64,000 nucleotides of DNA from assembly GCF_016805305.1 (NCBI RefSeq), contig NZ_JAERQN010000003.1, positions 310,001-374,000 on the forward strand, in the 5' to 3' direction. Positions 17,133 to 23,811 of this stretch are shown here, one piece after another (the stretch's first letter is position 1; every line of letters starts with the position of its first letter). This DNA comes from Falsiroseomonas ponticola (GTDB lineage Bacteria > Pseudomonadota > Alphaproteobacteria > Acetobacterales > Acetobacteraceae). The position numbers were made by a program, and so were the translations under genes. A model generated the notes under the pieces. That model was not told the DNA's origin. It ran no database searches and saw nothing but the letters and a program-made list of their open reading frames with translations.

Positions 17133-17810
17133 ATGCTTGAGGCCGACCAGGCCGCCACGGCGGCGGAGGCCGTGGCCCATCGCCTGCGCCAGGACATCGT
17201 GGCGGGAGACCTGGCGCCCGCCGCCCGGCTGCGCCTGAAGGATCTGGTGGAGCGCTACGGCATCGGCACCACGCCCCTGCGGGAAGCCCTGTCCCGCCTG
17301 GTGGCGGAGGGCTTCGTGAACGGGGAGGGGCAGAAGGGCTTCTCCGTCCCCCCCGTCACCCGCGCCCATCTCCTCGACATCACCAGCACCCGGCAGATGC
17401 TGGAGCCCGAGGCGCTGCGCCTGGCCATGCAGGCCGGCGATGCGGCGTGGGAGGATGGGATCGTCGCCAGCCTGTCGGTGCTGAAGCGGGAGATCGAGCG
17501 CCGCGACCCCGCCAACCCCGCCTGGCAGGACAGCTACGAGGCGAAGCACCACCGCTTCCACCGCGCCCTGATCGCCGCCTGCCCGCTGCGGTCCCTGGCC
17601 GGCTTCTGCGATGAACTCTACGTGCAGATGACGCGCTATCGCCGCGTGATGAAGACGGTGCTGGTGGACTGGAACAGCGCGGTGCCGGTGCATGAGGAGC
17701 TGGCCCGCCTCGCCTTGGCGCGGGACGAGGCCGCGGCCCCGGCGGCGCTGCGCCACCACATCGGCACCACCGCCGACCATGTCCTGCCCGTGCTGTTCGG
17801 GGAGGCGTGA
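17133..17810 (+). CDS. GntR-family regulator, FCD type
   Basis: 225 aa. Winged-helix DNA-binding domain at residues 1-75 (EAVAHRLRQDIVAGDLAPAARL, then YGIGTTPLREALSRLVAEGFV), followed by an all-helical FCD ligand domain with the metal-site histidines in AKHHRFHRAL and RHHIGTTADHV. FadR-like FCD regulators commonly sense small organic acids. Divergent from the fahA operon, 86 bases away, so it is probably that operon's regulator. The ATG at 17133 gives the normal N-terminus. Confidence 0.93.
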   Translation: MLEADQAATAAEAVAHRLRQDIVAGDLAPAARLRLKDLVERYGIGTTPLREALSRLVAEGFVNGEGQKGFSVPPVTRAHLLDITSTRQMLEPEALRLAMQAGDAAWEDGIVASLSVLKREIERRDPANPAWQDSYEAKHHRFHRALIAACPLRSLAGFCDELYVQMTRYRRVMKTVLVDWNSAVPVHEELARLALARDEAAAPAALRHHIGTTADHVLPVLFGEA

Positions 17811-17888
17811 TGCCCCCCCGCCGCCGCCGTGACGCTCCGCAACAATCCCGCCCTTGAACCCCGGCGCCGGCCGGGCAACATCCCGGGC

Positions 17889-18251
17889 ATGGACCAGCAT
17901 CGCACCCCGCCCGTCCTCGACATGACGCCGGATGGCCAGTTCCGGGACGAGCCCGGGCTGAACCCCGGCATGAACCCGGGCATGAACCCGGGCATGAACC
18001 CGGGCGCGCCCCCCAATGCCCGCCCGGCGACGACGCTCGACCGCATCCTCGGCAAGGTCACGGGCGTGGCGCTGCTGGTGGCGCTGGCGGCGGGCGGCCT
18101 GCTGCTGGCGTCGCTCGCCATCCTCTTCGTGGGCCTGGTCCTGCCCGTGCTGATCGTCGCCGGCGCGATCGGCGCCGGCACCCTCTGGTGGCGCATCCGC
18201 CGCCTGCGGCGCCAGGGCGTGCCCGTGCGCTTCGTGGTGGTCCGCCGCTGA
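17889..18251 (+). CDS. Small membrane protein with NPGM repeats
   Basis: 120 aa from the ATG at 17889 (a GTG at 17829 in the same frame would add 20 residues). A disordered N-terminus contains NPGMNPGMNPGMNPG from 12-bp tandem repeats. Then come one or two hydrophobic segments (VTGVALLVALAAGGLLLASLAILFVGLVLPVLIVAGAI, split here as a hairpin) and a basic C-tail (RIRRLRRQG). Function unknown; likely an inner-membrane hairpin protein with cytosolic tails. Confidence 0.65.
   Translation: MDQHRTPPVLDMTPDGQFRDEPGLNPGMNPGMNPGMNPGAPPNARPATTLDRILGKVTGVALLVALAAGGLLLASLAILFVGLVLPVLIVAGAIGAGTLWWRIRRLRRQGVPVRFVVVRR
17970..18005 (+). repeat. Three 12-bp tandem repeats (ATGAACCCGGGC)
   Basis: Three perfect copies encoding Met-Asn-Pro-Gly, preceded by a degenerate copy. 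The 12-bp unit keeps the frame, so repeat-number change alters only the linker length. Confidence 0.9.
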
Positions 18252-18580
18252 GCGGACCGCCCTTCCGGGTCGATCAGGACCGCCTCTACGACGTCACCCC
18301 CCGCGGCACCGCCTTCACGGAAGGCGACCCCGCGGAGGCCGCCGCGCGGCTCGCGCGGCTGCGCTGGCTCTTCGCCCTCGGCCTCGGCGCCAATGGCCTG
18401 ACCTGGACGCTGGCGGGCCTGGCCTTCGTGCTGGGTGGCCGCGCCTGGGGCGCCGGCTTCGGCCTGCTGGCGCTGGCCACCGTGCCGCTGCTGGCCCTGC
18501 CCGGAATCGCGGAAGCCCTGGCCCGCCGCCGCGCGCGCAGGCGCCACCGGGTGCGGCCGGAGAGGTTCGGGCGGGGCTGA
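18188..18580 (+). CDS. Small membrane protein, start uncertain
   Basis: Up to 130 aa. The only in-frame conventional start is a GTG at 18188, deep inside the previous gene; a CTG at 18248 overlapping that gene's stop is another possibility. The credible coding part begins PPFRVDQDRLYDVTPRG and has two hydrophobic helices (LFALGLGANGLTWTLAGLAFVL and FGLLALATVPLLALPGIA), ending in a very basic tail. It probably forms a pair with the preceding small membrane protein. Function unknown. Confidence 0.5.
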   Translation: MAHPPPAAPGRARALRGGPPLSGPPFRVDQDRLYDVTPRGTAFTEGDPAEAAARLARLRWLFALGLGANGLTWTLAGLAFVLGGRAWGAGFGLLALATVPLLALPGIAEALARRRARRRHRVRPERFGRG

Positions 18581-18587
18581 TCCCGCG

Positions 18588-18980
18588 TCAGCCCGGGATG
18601 CGGGCGATGACCTTGATCTCGAAGTCGAAGCCCGCCAGCCAGGTGACGCCGACCGCCGTCCAGTTGGGATAGGGCGGCTCGGGGAACATCGCCGCCTTCA
18701 CGGCCATGATGGTGGCGAATTGCCGCTCCGGATCGGTGTGGAAGCTGGTGACGTCCACGATGTCGTCGAAGCCGCAGCCGGCCGCTTCCAGCGTCGCGGC
18801 CAGGTTGGCGAAGGCGCGGCGGACCTGCGCCTCGAAATCCGGCTCCGGCGATCCATCCTCCCGGCTGCCGACCTGGCCCGAGACGAAGAGCAGGTCGCCC
18901 GACCGGATCGCGGCGGAATAGGCATTGGCGCGGTAGAGGTCCTGCCGCCCCGCCGGGAACACCGCGTCTCGCTTCGCCAT
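18588..18980 (-). CDS. RidA-family protein
   Basis: 130 aa YjgF/YER057c/UK114-family protein; members hydrolyse reactive enamine/imine intermediates or act as pathway-specific deaminases. Family features: GDLLFVSGQVG, AFANLAATLEAAGCGFDDIVDVT, and C-terminal FEIKVIARIPG. The chain lacks a clear R(I/L)xVxxxL end typical of archetypal RidA, so it is placed in the wider family. A second RidA-like gene lies at 29900. The start ATG at 18980 is the family-consistent one. Confidence 0.85.
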   Translation of the reverse strand: MAKRDAVFPAGRQDLYRANAYSAAIRSGDLLFVSGQVGSREDGSPEPDFEAQVRRAFANLAATLEAAGCGFDDIVDVTSFHTDPERQFATIMAVKAAMFPEPPYPNWTAVGVTWLAGFDFEIKVIARIPG

Positions 18981-19045
18981 GGGAAGGGGTCCTGCACCGT
19001 TGCGCGAGGGGCAGAAGCCGCCCGCGCGCGGCGGGTTCCCGCGCC

Positions 19046-19558
19046 CTATGGCGGCGGCGCGGCGCTCTCGCCCTCGAAGGGGTTGGCCCAGGCCAGGATC
19101 ACGGCATCCCCGAAGTTGAAATGGTCGTCGATCTCGCGCTCCACGAAGCGGCCGGTGCGCTTCCCGTTCACGCCGGGGAAGGGCCAGTAGGGCTCCATGC
19201 ACCAGACCTTGCTGCCCTCGCTCGGCCAGATGACGTTCATATGGGCGAAGCCGGTCATGTGCTTGAAGGCGATGCAGACGGGCGTCGGGCCGATCGGCAG
19301 CCGGTTCAGCGTGGCGTTGGGCGTCTTGAAGACCATGGTGCCCATCTTCAGGCGCTGGTCGTTCCGCCAGGCATTGACCATGTATTCCGGGATCATCGCC
19401 CCATCGCTGTCGAGGCTGCGGCGATAGACCTCCATGATCTTCGCCTGTGTCCAGGAAGGCCGCCCGCCCTGCACCGCCTTCAGCCACCAGGCGAGGCAGG
19501 CGGCCCAGCAGGAATTCTCATGCGCCTGGCCGATGCTGGGAATCTTGCGATAGGACAT
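19046..19558 (-). CDS. Papain-like cysteine protease domain protein
   Basis: 170 aa, no signal peptide. The N-terminus reads QAHENSCWAACLAWW, the Gln/Cys signature of papain-like proteases of the C39/C70 (AvrRpt2) type: Gln11 as oxyanion residue, Cys17 as nucleophile. The likely catalytic His is His106 in FAHMNVI, followed by VWCMEPYW where families of this fold carry an Asp/Asn (here Glu122). The whole protein is just the catalytic domain. Start supported by GGAG seven bases upstream. Substrate and secretion unknown; assignment rests on motif reading. Confidence 0.65.
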   Translation of the reverse strand: MSYRKIPSIGQAHENSCWAACLAWWLKAVQGGRPSWTQAKIMEVYRRSLDSDGAMIPEYMVNAWRNDQRLKMGTMVFKTPNATLNRLPIGPTPVCIAFKHMTGFAHMNVIWPSEGSKVWCMEPYWPFPGVNGKRTGRFVEREIDDHFNFGDAVILAWANPFEGESAAPPP

Positions 19559-19674
19559 GTTGCCGCTCCACGCCGCCGCGCCCAGGCTGGCGCGGCCGCC
19601 GCGCGGGGGTCAATGGCGCCGGGGCGCGCGTGAAACAGCACGCCATGGGCCGCGCAACAGGCGAAACCATCGGC

Positions 19675-19703
19675 TTGACATTTAGGAAAATTTGCCGCAT
19701 CAT
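19675..19703 (+). promoter_or_regulatory. Candidate sigma-70 promoter
   Basis: A perfect TTGACA (19675-19680), then 17 bases, then CATCAT (4/6 match to TATAAT) in an AT-rich patch of the 285-base gap between two minus-strand genes. It points rightward where no plus-strand gene starts until 20932, so it is either fortuitous or drives a short RNA. Confidence 0.35.
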
Positions 19704-19830
19704 CCGCGGTCAGCCAGGGCCCCAGCCATGCCCGCGGCGGCCCCTCGCCCCCCGGATGGCTGCCGGGGGCACCCGCGAAAACGGTGCTAAAGGCGCATAA
19801 ACGGCATAATCGGCTAAACGGGGTTAGCGA

Positions 19831-19855
19831 CTAAAAAGCCACATCACGCGGCTTT
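19831..19855 (-). terminator. Intrinsic terminator of the luciferase-like gene
   Basis: On the minus strand AAAGCC-GCGTGATGT-GGCTTT is followed directly by TTAG, giving a run of five T. The left arm lies inside the last codons of the gene, so coding and terminator overlap. Confidence 0.65.
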
Positions 19856-20884
19856 CGGCAGGGATGCGGCATTCGCCTCCGCCAGCAGGCGGTAGGAGGT
19901 GCGCCGCGCCTCCGCGTCATGGCAGGGGGTCAGCACCGCCACCTCCTCCACCCCATGCGCGGCGGCGAGCGCGCGCAGCCGCGCCACCACCTGTTCCGGC
20001 GCGCCGACCAGGGCGCGGGCGCGCATGCGCTCGATCCGCGCGAGGTCGTCGGGCGAATAGGGATAGGCCTCCGCCTCCTCCACGCTCGGCAGCGGCGGGA
20101 AGATGCCCTTGTCCCGGAACAGGCGCCACAGGGCGCGGGACTTGAACAGGCGCTGCGCCTCCGCCTCCGTCGCCGCCGTCAGCGCGAAGACCGCGACGGC
20201 GCCCTGCGGGGAGGCGAGGCGCCCGGCCTGGCCGGGATGCGGGCGGAAGCCTTCCCGGTACAGCGCCATCGCTTCCTCGGACCCGCGGCCATCGGTGATG
20301 AAATGGGCGAAGCAGTAGGGCAGGCCGAAATAGGCCGCGAGCTGCGCCCCGAAATCGGAGGAGCCGAGGATCCACACCGCCGGCCGCGTCGGGATGGCGG
20401 GGTTGGCGGCGACCATGCGGAAGGGGTGGCTCTCCGGCAGCCCGTCGCCGAGCCAGCCCATCAGGTCCTGCACCTGCTGCGGGAAGCGGTCCGCCGCCTG
20501 CGCCGCATCCGGGTTCAGCGCGAAGGCGGTGCGCCCGTCGCTGCCCGGCGCGCGGCCGACGCCGAGGTCGATGCGCCCAGGCGCGATCGCCTCCAGCACC
20601 CGGAACTGCTCCGCCACCTTCAGCGCCGAGTAGTGCGGCAGCATGACCCCTGCGGTGCCGATGCGGATGCGGCTGGTGGTGGCGGCGATGGCGGCGCAGA
20701 GGATCTCCGGCGCCGTGCCGGCATGGGACTGGCTGTTGTGGTGCTCCGCCATCCAGTAGCGGTGGTAGCCCCAGGCTTCGGCCAGCTTCGCCAGCGCCAG
20801 CGTCTCCCGGATCGCCTCATCGGCCCCGCGGCCGGCGGCGATGGTGGATTGGTCGAGGATCGACAGTGTAAGCGTCATGGCCAT
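19844..20884 (-). CDS. Luciferase-like flavin-dependent monooxygenase
   Basis: 346 aa LLM-class oxidoreductase (MsnO8-like subgroup), FMNH2-dependent. Features: LSILDQSTIAAGRGADEAIRETL at the N-terminus, YHRYWMAEHHN, IRIGTAGVMLPHYSALKVAEQF, RIDLGVGRAPGSD, and IWILGSS-type strand (VWILGSSDFGAQLAAYFGLPY). It folds as a TIM barrel; the substrate is not predictable. Start at 20884 (second ATG at 20878 equally possible). Divergent from the deaminase gene. Confidence 0.92.
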   Translation of the reverse strand: MAMTLTLSILDQSTIAAGRGADEAIRETLALAKLAEAWGYHRYWMAEHHNSQSHAGTAPEILCAAIAATTSRIRIGTAGVMLPHYSALKVAEQFRVLEAIAPGRIDLGVGRAPGSDGRTAFALNPDAAQAADRFPQQVQDLMGWLGDGLPESHPFRMVAANPAIPTRPAVWILGSSDFGAQLAAYFGLPYCFAHFITDGRGSEEAMALYREGFRPHPGQAGRLASPQGAVAVFALTAATEAEAQRLFKSRALWRLFRDKGIFPPLPSVEEAEAYPYSPDDLARIERMRARALVGAPEQVVARLRALAAAHGVEEVAVLTPCHDAEARRTSYRLLAEANAASLPKAA

Positions 20885-20931
20885 GATGGTGGCGCTTCCG
20901 CGCCTTAACGCCAAGGGTTGAGGGGCTGCCG

Positions 20932-21402
20932 ATGACCGATGCCGACTTCATGCGCCACGCGATCGAGGTGAGCCGCCGCGGCATGGTCTCCGGCGCCGGC
21001 GGGCCCTTCGGCGCGGTGGTGGTGATGGACGGGAAGGTGGTGGCGGAGGGCTGGAACCAGGTCACCTCCACCAATGACCCGACCGCGCATGCGGAGGTGG
21101 TGGCGATCCGCCGCGCCTGCGCCGCGCTGGGCCGCTTCGACCTGCGCGGCGCGACGGTCTATACCAGCTGCGAGCCCTGCCCGATGTGCCTGGCCGCCCT
21201 CTACTGGGCGCGGGTCGATGCCGTGGCCTATGCGAATGACCGCGTGCAGGCCGCGGCGATCGGCTTCGACGACGAGCTGCTCTACACCGAGATCCCGAAG
21301 CCCATCGAGGCGCGCGCCCTGCCCATGCGCCGCCTGCTGGCGGCCGAGGCGCTCGAGGTCTTCGAGGCCTGGGCCGCCAAGCCCGACAAGGTCGCCTACT
21401 AG
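20932..21402 (+). CDS. Nucleoside/guanine deaminase (CDA superfamily)
   Basis: Zinc hydrolase of 156 aa. Zinc and proton-shuttle motifs are His53-Ala-Glu55 (PTAHAEVVAI) and Cys83-x-x-Cys86 (SCEPCPMC). The C-terminal region, with YANDRVQAAAIGFDDELLYTEIPKP, is like GuaD-type guanine deaminases rather than tRNA-adenosine deaminase TadA. The expected reaction is guanine to xanthine; a related substrate is possible. Its stop codon overlaps the stop of the convergent repeat protein (CTAG, 21399-21402). Confidence 0.9.
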   Translation: MTDADFMRHAIEVSRRGMVSGAGGPFGAVVVMDGKVVAEGWNQVTSTNDPTAHAEVVAIRRACAALGRFDLRGATVYTSCEPCPMCLAALYWARVDAVAYANDRVQAAAIGFDDELLYTEIPKPIEARALPMRRLLAAEALEVFEAWAAKPDKVAY

Positions 21403-23693
21403 AACAGGAGGTCGAACGCCATCGTCGCCGGCCGCGGCGCCTCGGGCAGGAAGCTGTCGTCCGGCGGGCCGGCCACGGGCTGAAGCAGCGCCTCCAGCCC
21501 CGGCGGCAGCAGGCCATCCGCGAACGGCGCCCAGGCCTCCGCCCCGGGCTTCCCGGTGGCGGGCAGCGGCGTGTCGCCGAGGCTGACATCGATGGCGGGC
21601 ACGGCAAGGTCGCCCGGCTTGCCGAGGCTCGCATCGACAGCAGGCGGCGTGGTGCCGTGCTGCGAGGGCGTGCCGATGGCAAGTTCGATGGCGGGCGGCG
21701 GAAGCTCGCCCGGCTTGCCGATGCTCACATCGACTGCAGGCGGCGTGGTGCCGTTCTGCGAGGGCGTGCCGATGGCAAGGTCGATGGCGGGCAGCGGCAG
21801 GTCGCCCGGTTTGCCAACGCGGATATCGATGGCGGGCGTGGGACCATCGCCCGGCTTGCCGATGCTCACATCGACCGCAGGCGGCGTGGTGCCGTTCTGC
21901 GAGGGCATGCCGATGGCAACGTCGATGGCGGGCAGCGGAAGGTCGCTAGGCTTGCCGATGCTCACATCGACCACAGGCGGCGTGTCGCCGTTCTGCGCGG
22001 GTGTGCCGATGGCAACGTCGATCGCGGGCAGCGGTGTATCACCCGGCTTGCCAACACCGACATCGATGACCGGCGTTTCGTTCGGCTTGCCGACGCCGAC
22101 ATCGATGGCGGGCGCGGGAACGTCGCTGGGCTTGCCGATGCTCACATCGACCACGGGCGGCGTGTCGCCGTTCTGCGAGGGTGTGCCGATGGCGACGTCG
22201 ATCGCGGGCAGCGGTGTATCGCTTGGCTTGCCGACGCCGACATCGATGGCGGGCGCGGGGACGTCGCTGGGCTTGCCGATGCTCACATCGACCACGGGCG
22301 GCGTGGTGCCGTTCTGAGAGGGCGTGCCGATGGCGACGTCCATCGTGGGCAGCGGTGTATCACCTGGCTTGCCGACACCGACATCGATGGCGGGCGCGGG
22401 AACGTCGCTGGGCTTACCGGTAGTTACATCGACCACGGGCGGCGTGTCGCCGTTCTGCGAGGGTATGCCGATGGCGACGTCGATCTCGGGCAGCGGCGTA
22501 TCGCTGGGCTTGCCGGTGCTCACCTCGACCACGAACGGCGTGTCCCCGTTCTGCGCGGGCGTGCCGATGGCAACGTCGATCGCGGGCACCGGCGGATCGC
22601 CCGGATTGCCGACGCCGACATCGCCGGTGGGCCCTGCGACGTCGCGCGGCGTGCCGTCGCTCGCCTCGGCCACGGGCGGCGTGGTGCCGTCATCCGTGGG
22701 CGTGCCGATGGCAACGTCGATGGCAGGACGCGGCGCATCGCCCTTGTCGCCGGCGTTTACCTCGATCACGGGCGCCGTCGCGCCCGCCTCGTCCGGCCTG
22801 CCGATGGCCGTCTCGGCCTCCGCGGGCCAGCCCGTGGCGGCATCGCTGGCCGGTGGGCTCTCGCGCGCCGGCCCGGCCGCGTCGCGGGAGGCCCAGCGCC
22901 CGCCAGGCGTTGCGGGAGCCGGGGCAGCCGCCGCCTCCGCCACGGAATCCGGCACCGCCGTGGCGACCGGCCGCGGCGCCTCGGCCGGGGCGGCGTCAGC
23001 GCGGGAGGCAGGGGCCGGGGCAGGGGCCCGGGCGGCCTCCGTCACCGGCGCCGCGCGGGGCGGGGCCGCCTCGGCCACCGGCCTCTCGTCCAGCACCGCC
23101 GGCCGCACCGGCGCCCCGGCCTCGGCCGGCATCGCCCAGGCCGCGGCCTCGGCCACGGGCGCGGCGGGCGCCGGGCCGATCGGCGCGGCCGGCGCCATCG
23201 CCACCGGCGCGCCTTCGGGCAGCACGCCGCTGCCGCGCGGGATGGTATAGGCCGGGGAGATGCTGGCCCCGAGCCCCGCCGCCGCGGCGGCGCCGATGCC
23301 CCAGGACAGGCCAAGCCCCGCGCCCAGCCCCGCGAAGCCGCTGCCTTCCAGCGCCGAGGCCGGGGCGGCCGCATCGGCGCCCGCCAGCGAATCCGGCGCA
23401 TCGGCCCCGGCATCCGCCTCCTCCCGCTGCCCGATCTCCACCGCGCCGAGGCCGAGCAGCACCGCGGCATAGATGCCGAGCCCCGTCAGCCCCGGGCCTT
23501 GCGGGTCCTGCTGCCGCCGCTGCGCGCGCCGTGCCTGGCGCCAGCGGGCCAGGCTCTCGGCCTCCTCGCTGGCGGAAATCGACGGGGCCGCGGCGGAAAG
23601 CCGGGCCCGCCGCGGCCACCAGGGCTGCTTCTCCAGGAAGGGTTCGTCGCGATCGGCAGGGGCACGCAGGCGGATGCGGCGGATGAAGGCCAT
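21399..23693 (-). CDS. Large repeat protein with about 25 D-V-x-x-G-K-P motifs
   Basis: 764 aa, family not recognised. It starts after AGGAGGAACCCGCCC. N-terminus: basic region, then one hydrophobic segment at about residues 69-88 (LTGLGIYAAVLLGLG). Residues about 130-310 are Ala/Pro/Glu rich and low complexity. The next 400 residues are roughly 25 copies of a 15-17 residue unit in three flavours: DVAIGTPSQNGDTPPVV, DVSIGKPSDVPAPAI and DVGVGKPSDTPLPAI, often in that order (47-residue superunit). A unique C-terminus ends TMAFDLLF. No secretion genes are nearby. It looks like a membrane-anchored or secreted fibrous protein; that is inference. Confidence 0.8.
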   Translation of the reverse strand: MAFIRRIRLRAPADRDEPFLEKQPWWPRRARLSAAAPSISASEEAESLARWRQARRAQRRQQDPQGPGLTGLGIYAAVLLGLGAVEIGQREEADAGADAPDSLAGADAAAPASALEGSGFAGLGAGLGLSWGIGAAAAAGLGASISPAYTIPRGSGVLPEGAPVAMAPAAPIGPAPAAPVAEAAAWAMPAEAGAPVRPAVLDERPVAEAAPPRAAPVTEAARAPAPAPASRADAAPAEAPRPVATAVPDSVAEAAAAPAPATPGGRWASRDAAGPARESPPASDAATGWPAEAETAIGRPDEAGATAPVIEVNAGDKGDAPRPAIDVAIGTPTDDGTTPPVAEASDGTPRDVAGPTGDVGVGNPGDPPVPAIDVAIGTPAQNGDTPFVVEVSTGKPSDTPLPEIDVAIGIPSQNGDTPPVVDVTTGKPSDVPAPAIDVGVGKPGDTPLPTMDVAIGTPSQNGTTPPVVDVSIGKPSDVPAPAIDVGVGKPSDTPLPAIDVAIGTPSQNGDTPPVVDVSIGKPSDVPAPAIDVGVGKPNETPVIDVGVGKPGDTPLPAIDVAIGTPAQNGDTPPVVDVSIGKPSDLPLPAIDVAIGMPSQNGTTPPAVDVSIGKPGDGPTPAIDIRVGKPGDLPLPAIDLAIGTPSQNGTTPPAVDVSIGKPGELPPPAIELAIGTPSQHGTTPPAVDASLGKPGDLAVPAIDVSLGDTPLPATGKPGAEAWAPFADGLLPPGLEALLQPVAGPPDDSFLPEAPRPATMAFDLLF
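21558..22763 (-). repeat. Coding tandem repeats, about 141-bp higher-order unit
   Basis: DNA encoding the three alternating motif types above. 45-51 bp basic units combine into a superunit of about 141 bp; neighbouring superunits in 22080-22460 are nearly identical at the DNA level, while the outer ones (right of 22560, left of 21720) have diverged. This gradient is what recent internal expansion would leave. Confidence 0.8.
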
Positions 23694-23811
23694 GGGCGGG
23701 TTCCTCCTGCCACCCACCCAAGACCATCCCGGCCGGGTCCGGTATACGATTCAGCCGGTCATTCCGGCTGCCTCGGCCACAGCTGCGTGAGGCGCCAGGC
23801 CGCGCCGCCCC

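Noticed and set aside
21558..22763. Regular repeats that at first look like a CRISPR or satellite array
   Set aside because: Units are multiples of three, lie in one long frame with a ribosome site, and there are no unique spacers of constant length; no cas genes are present.
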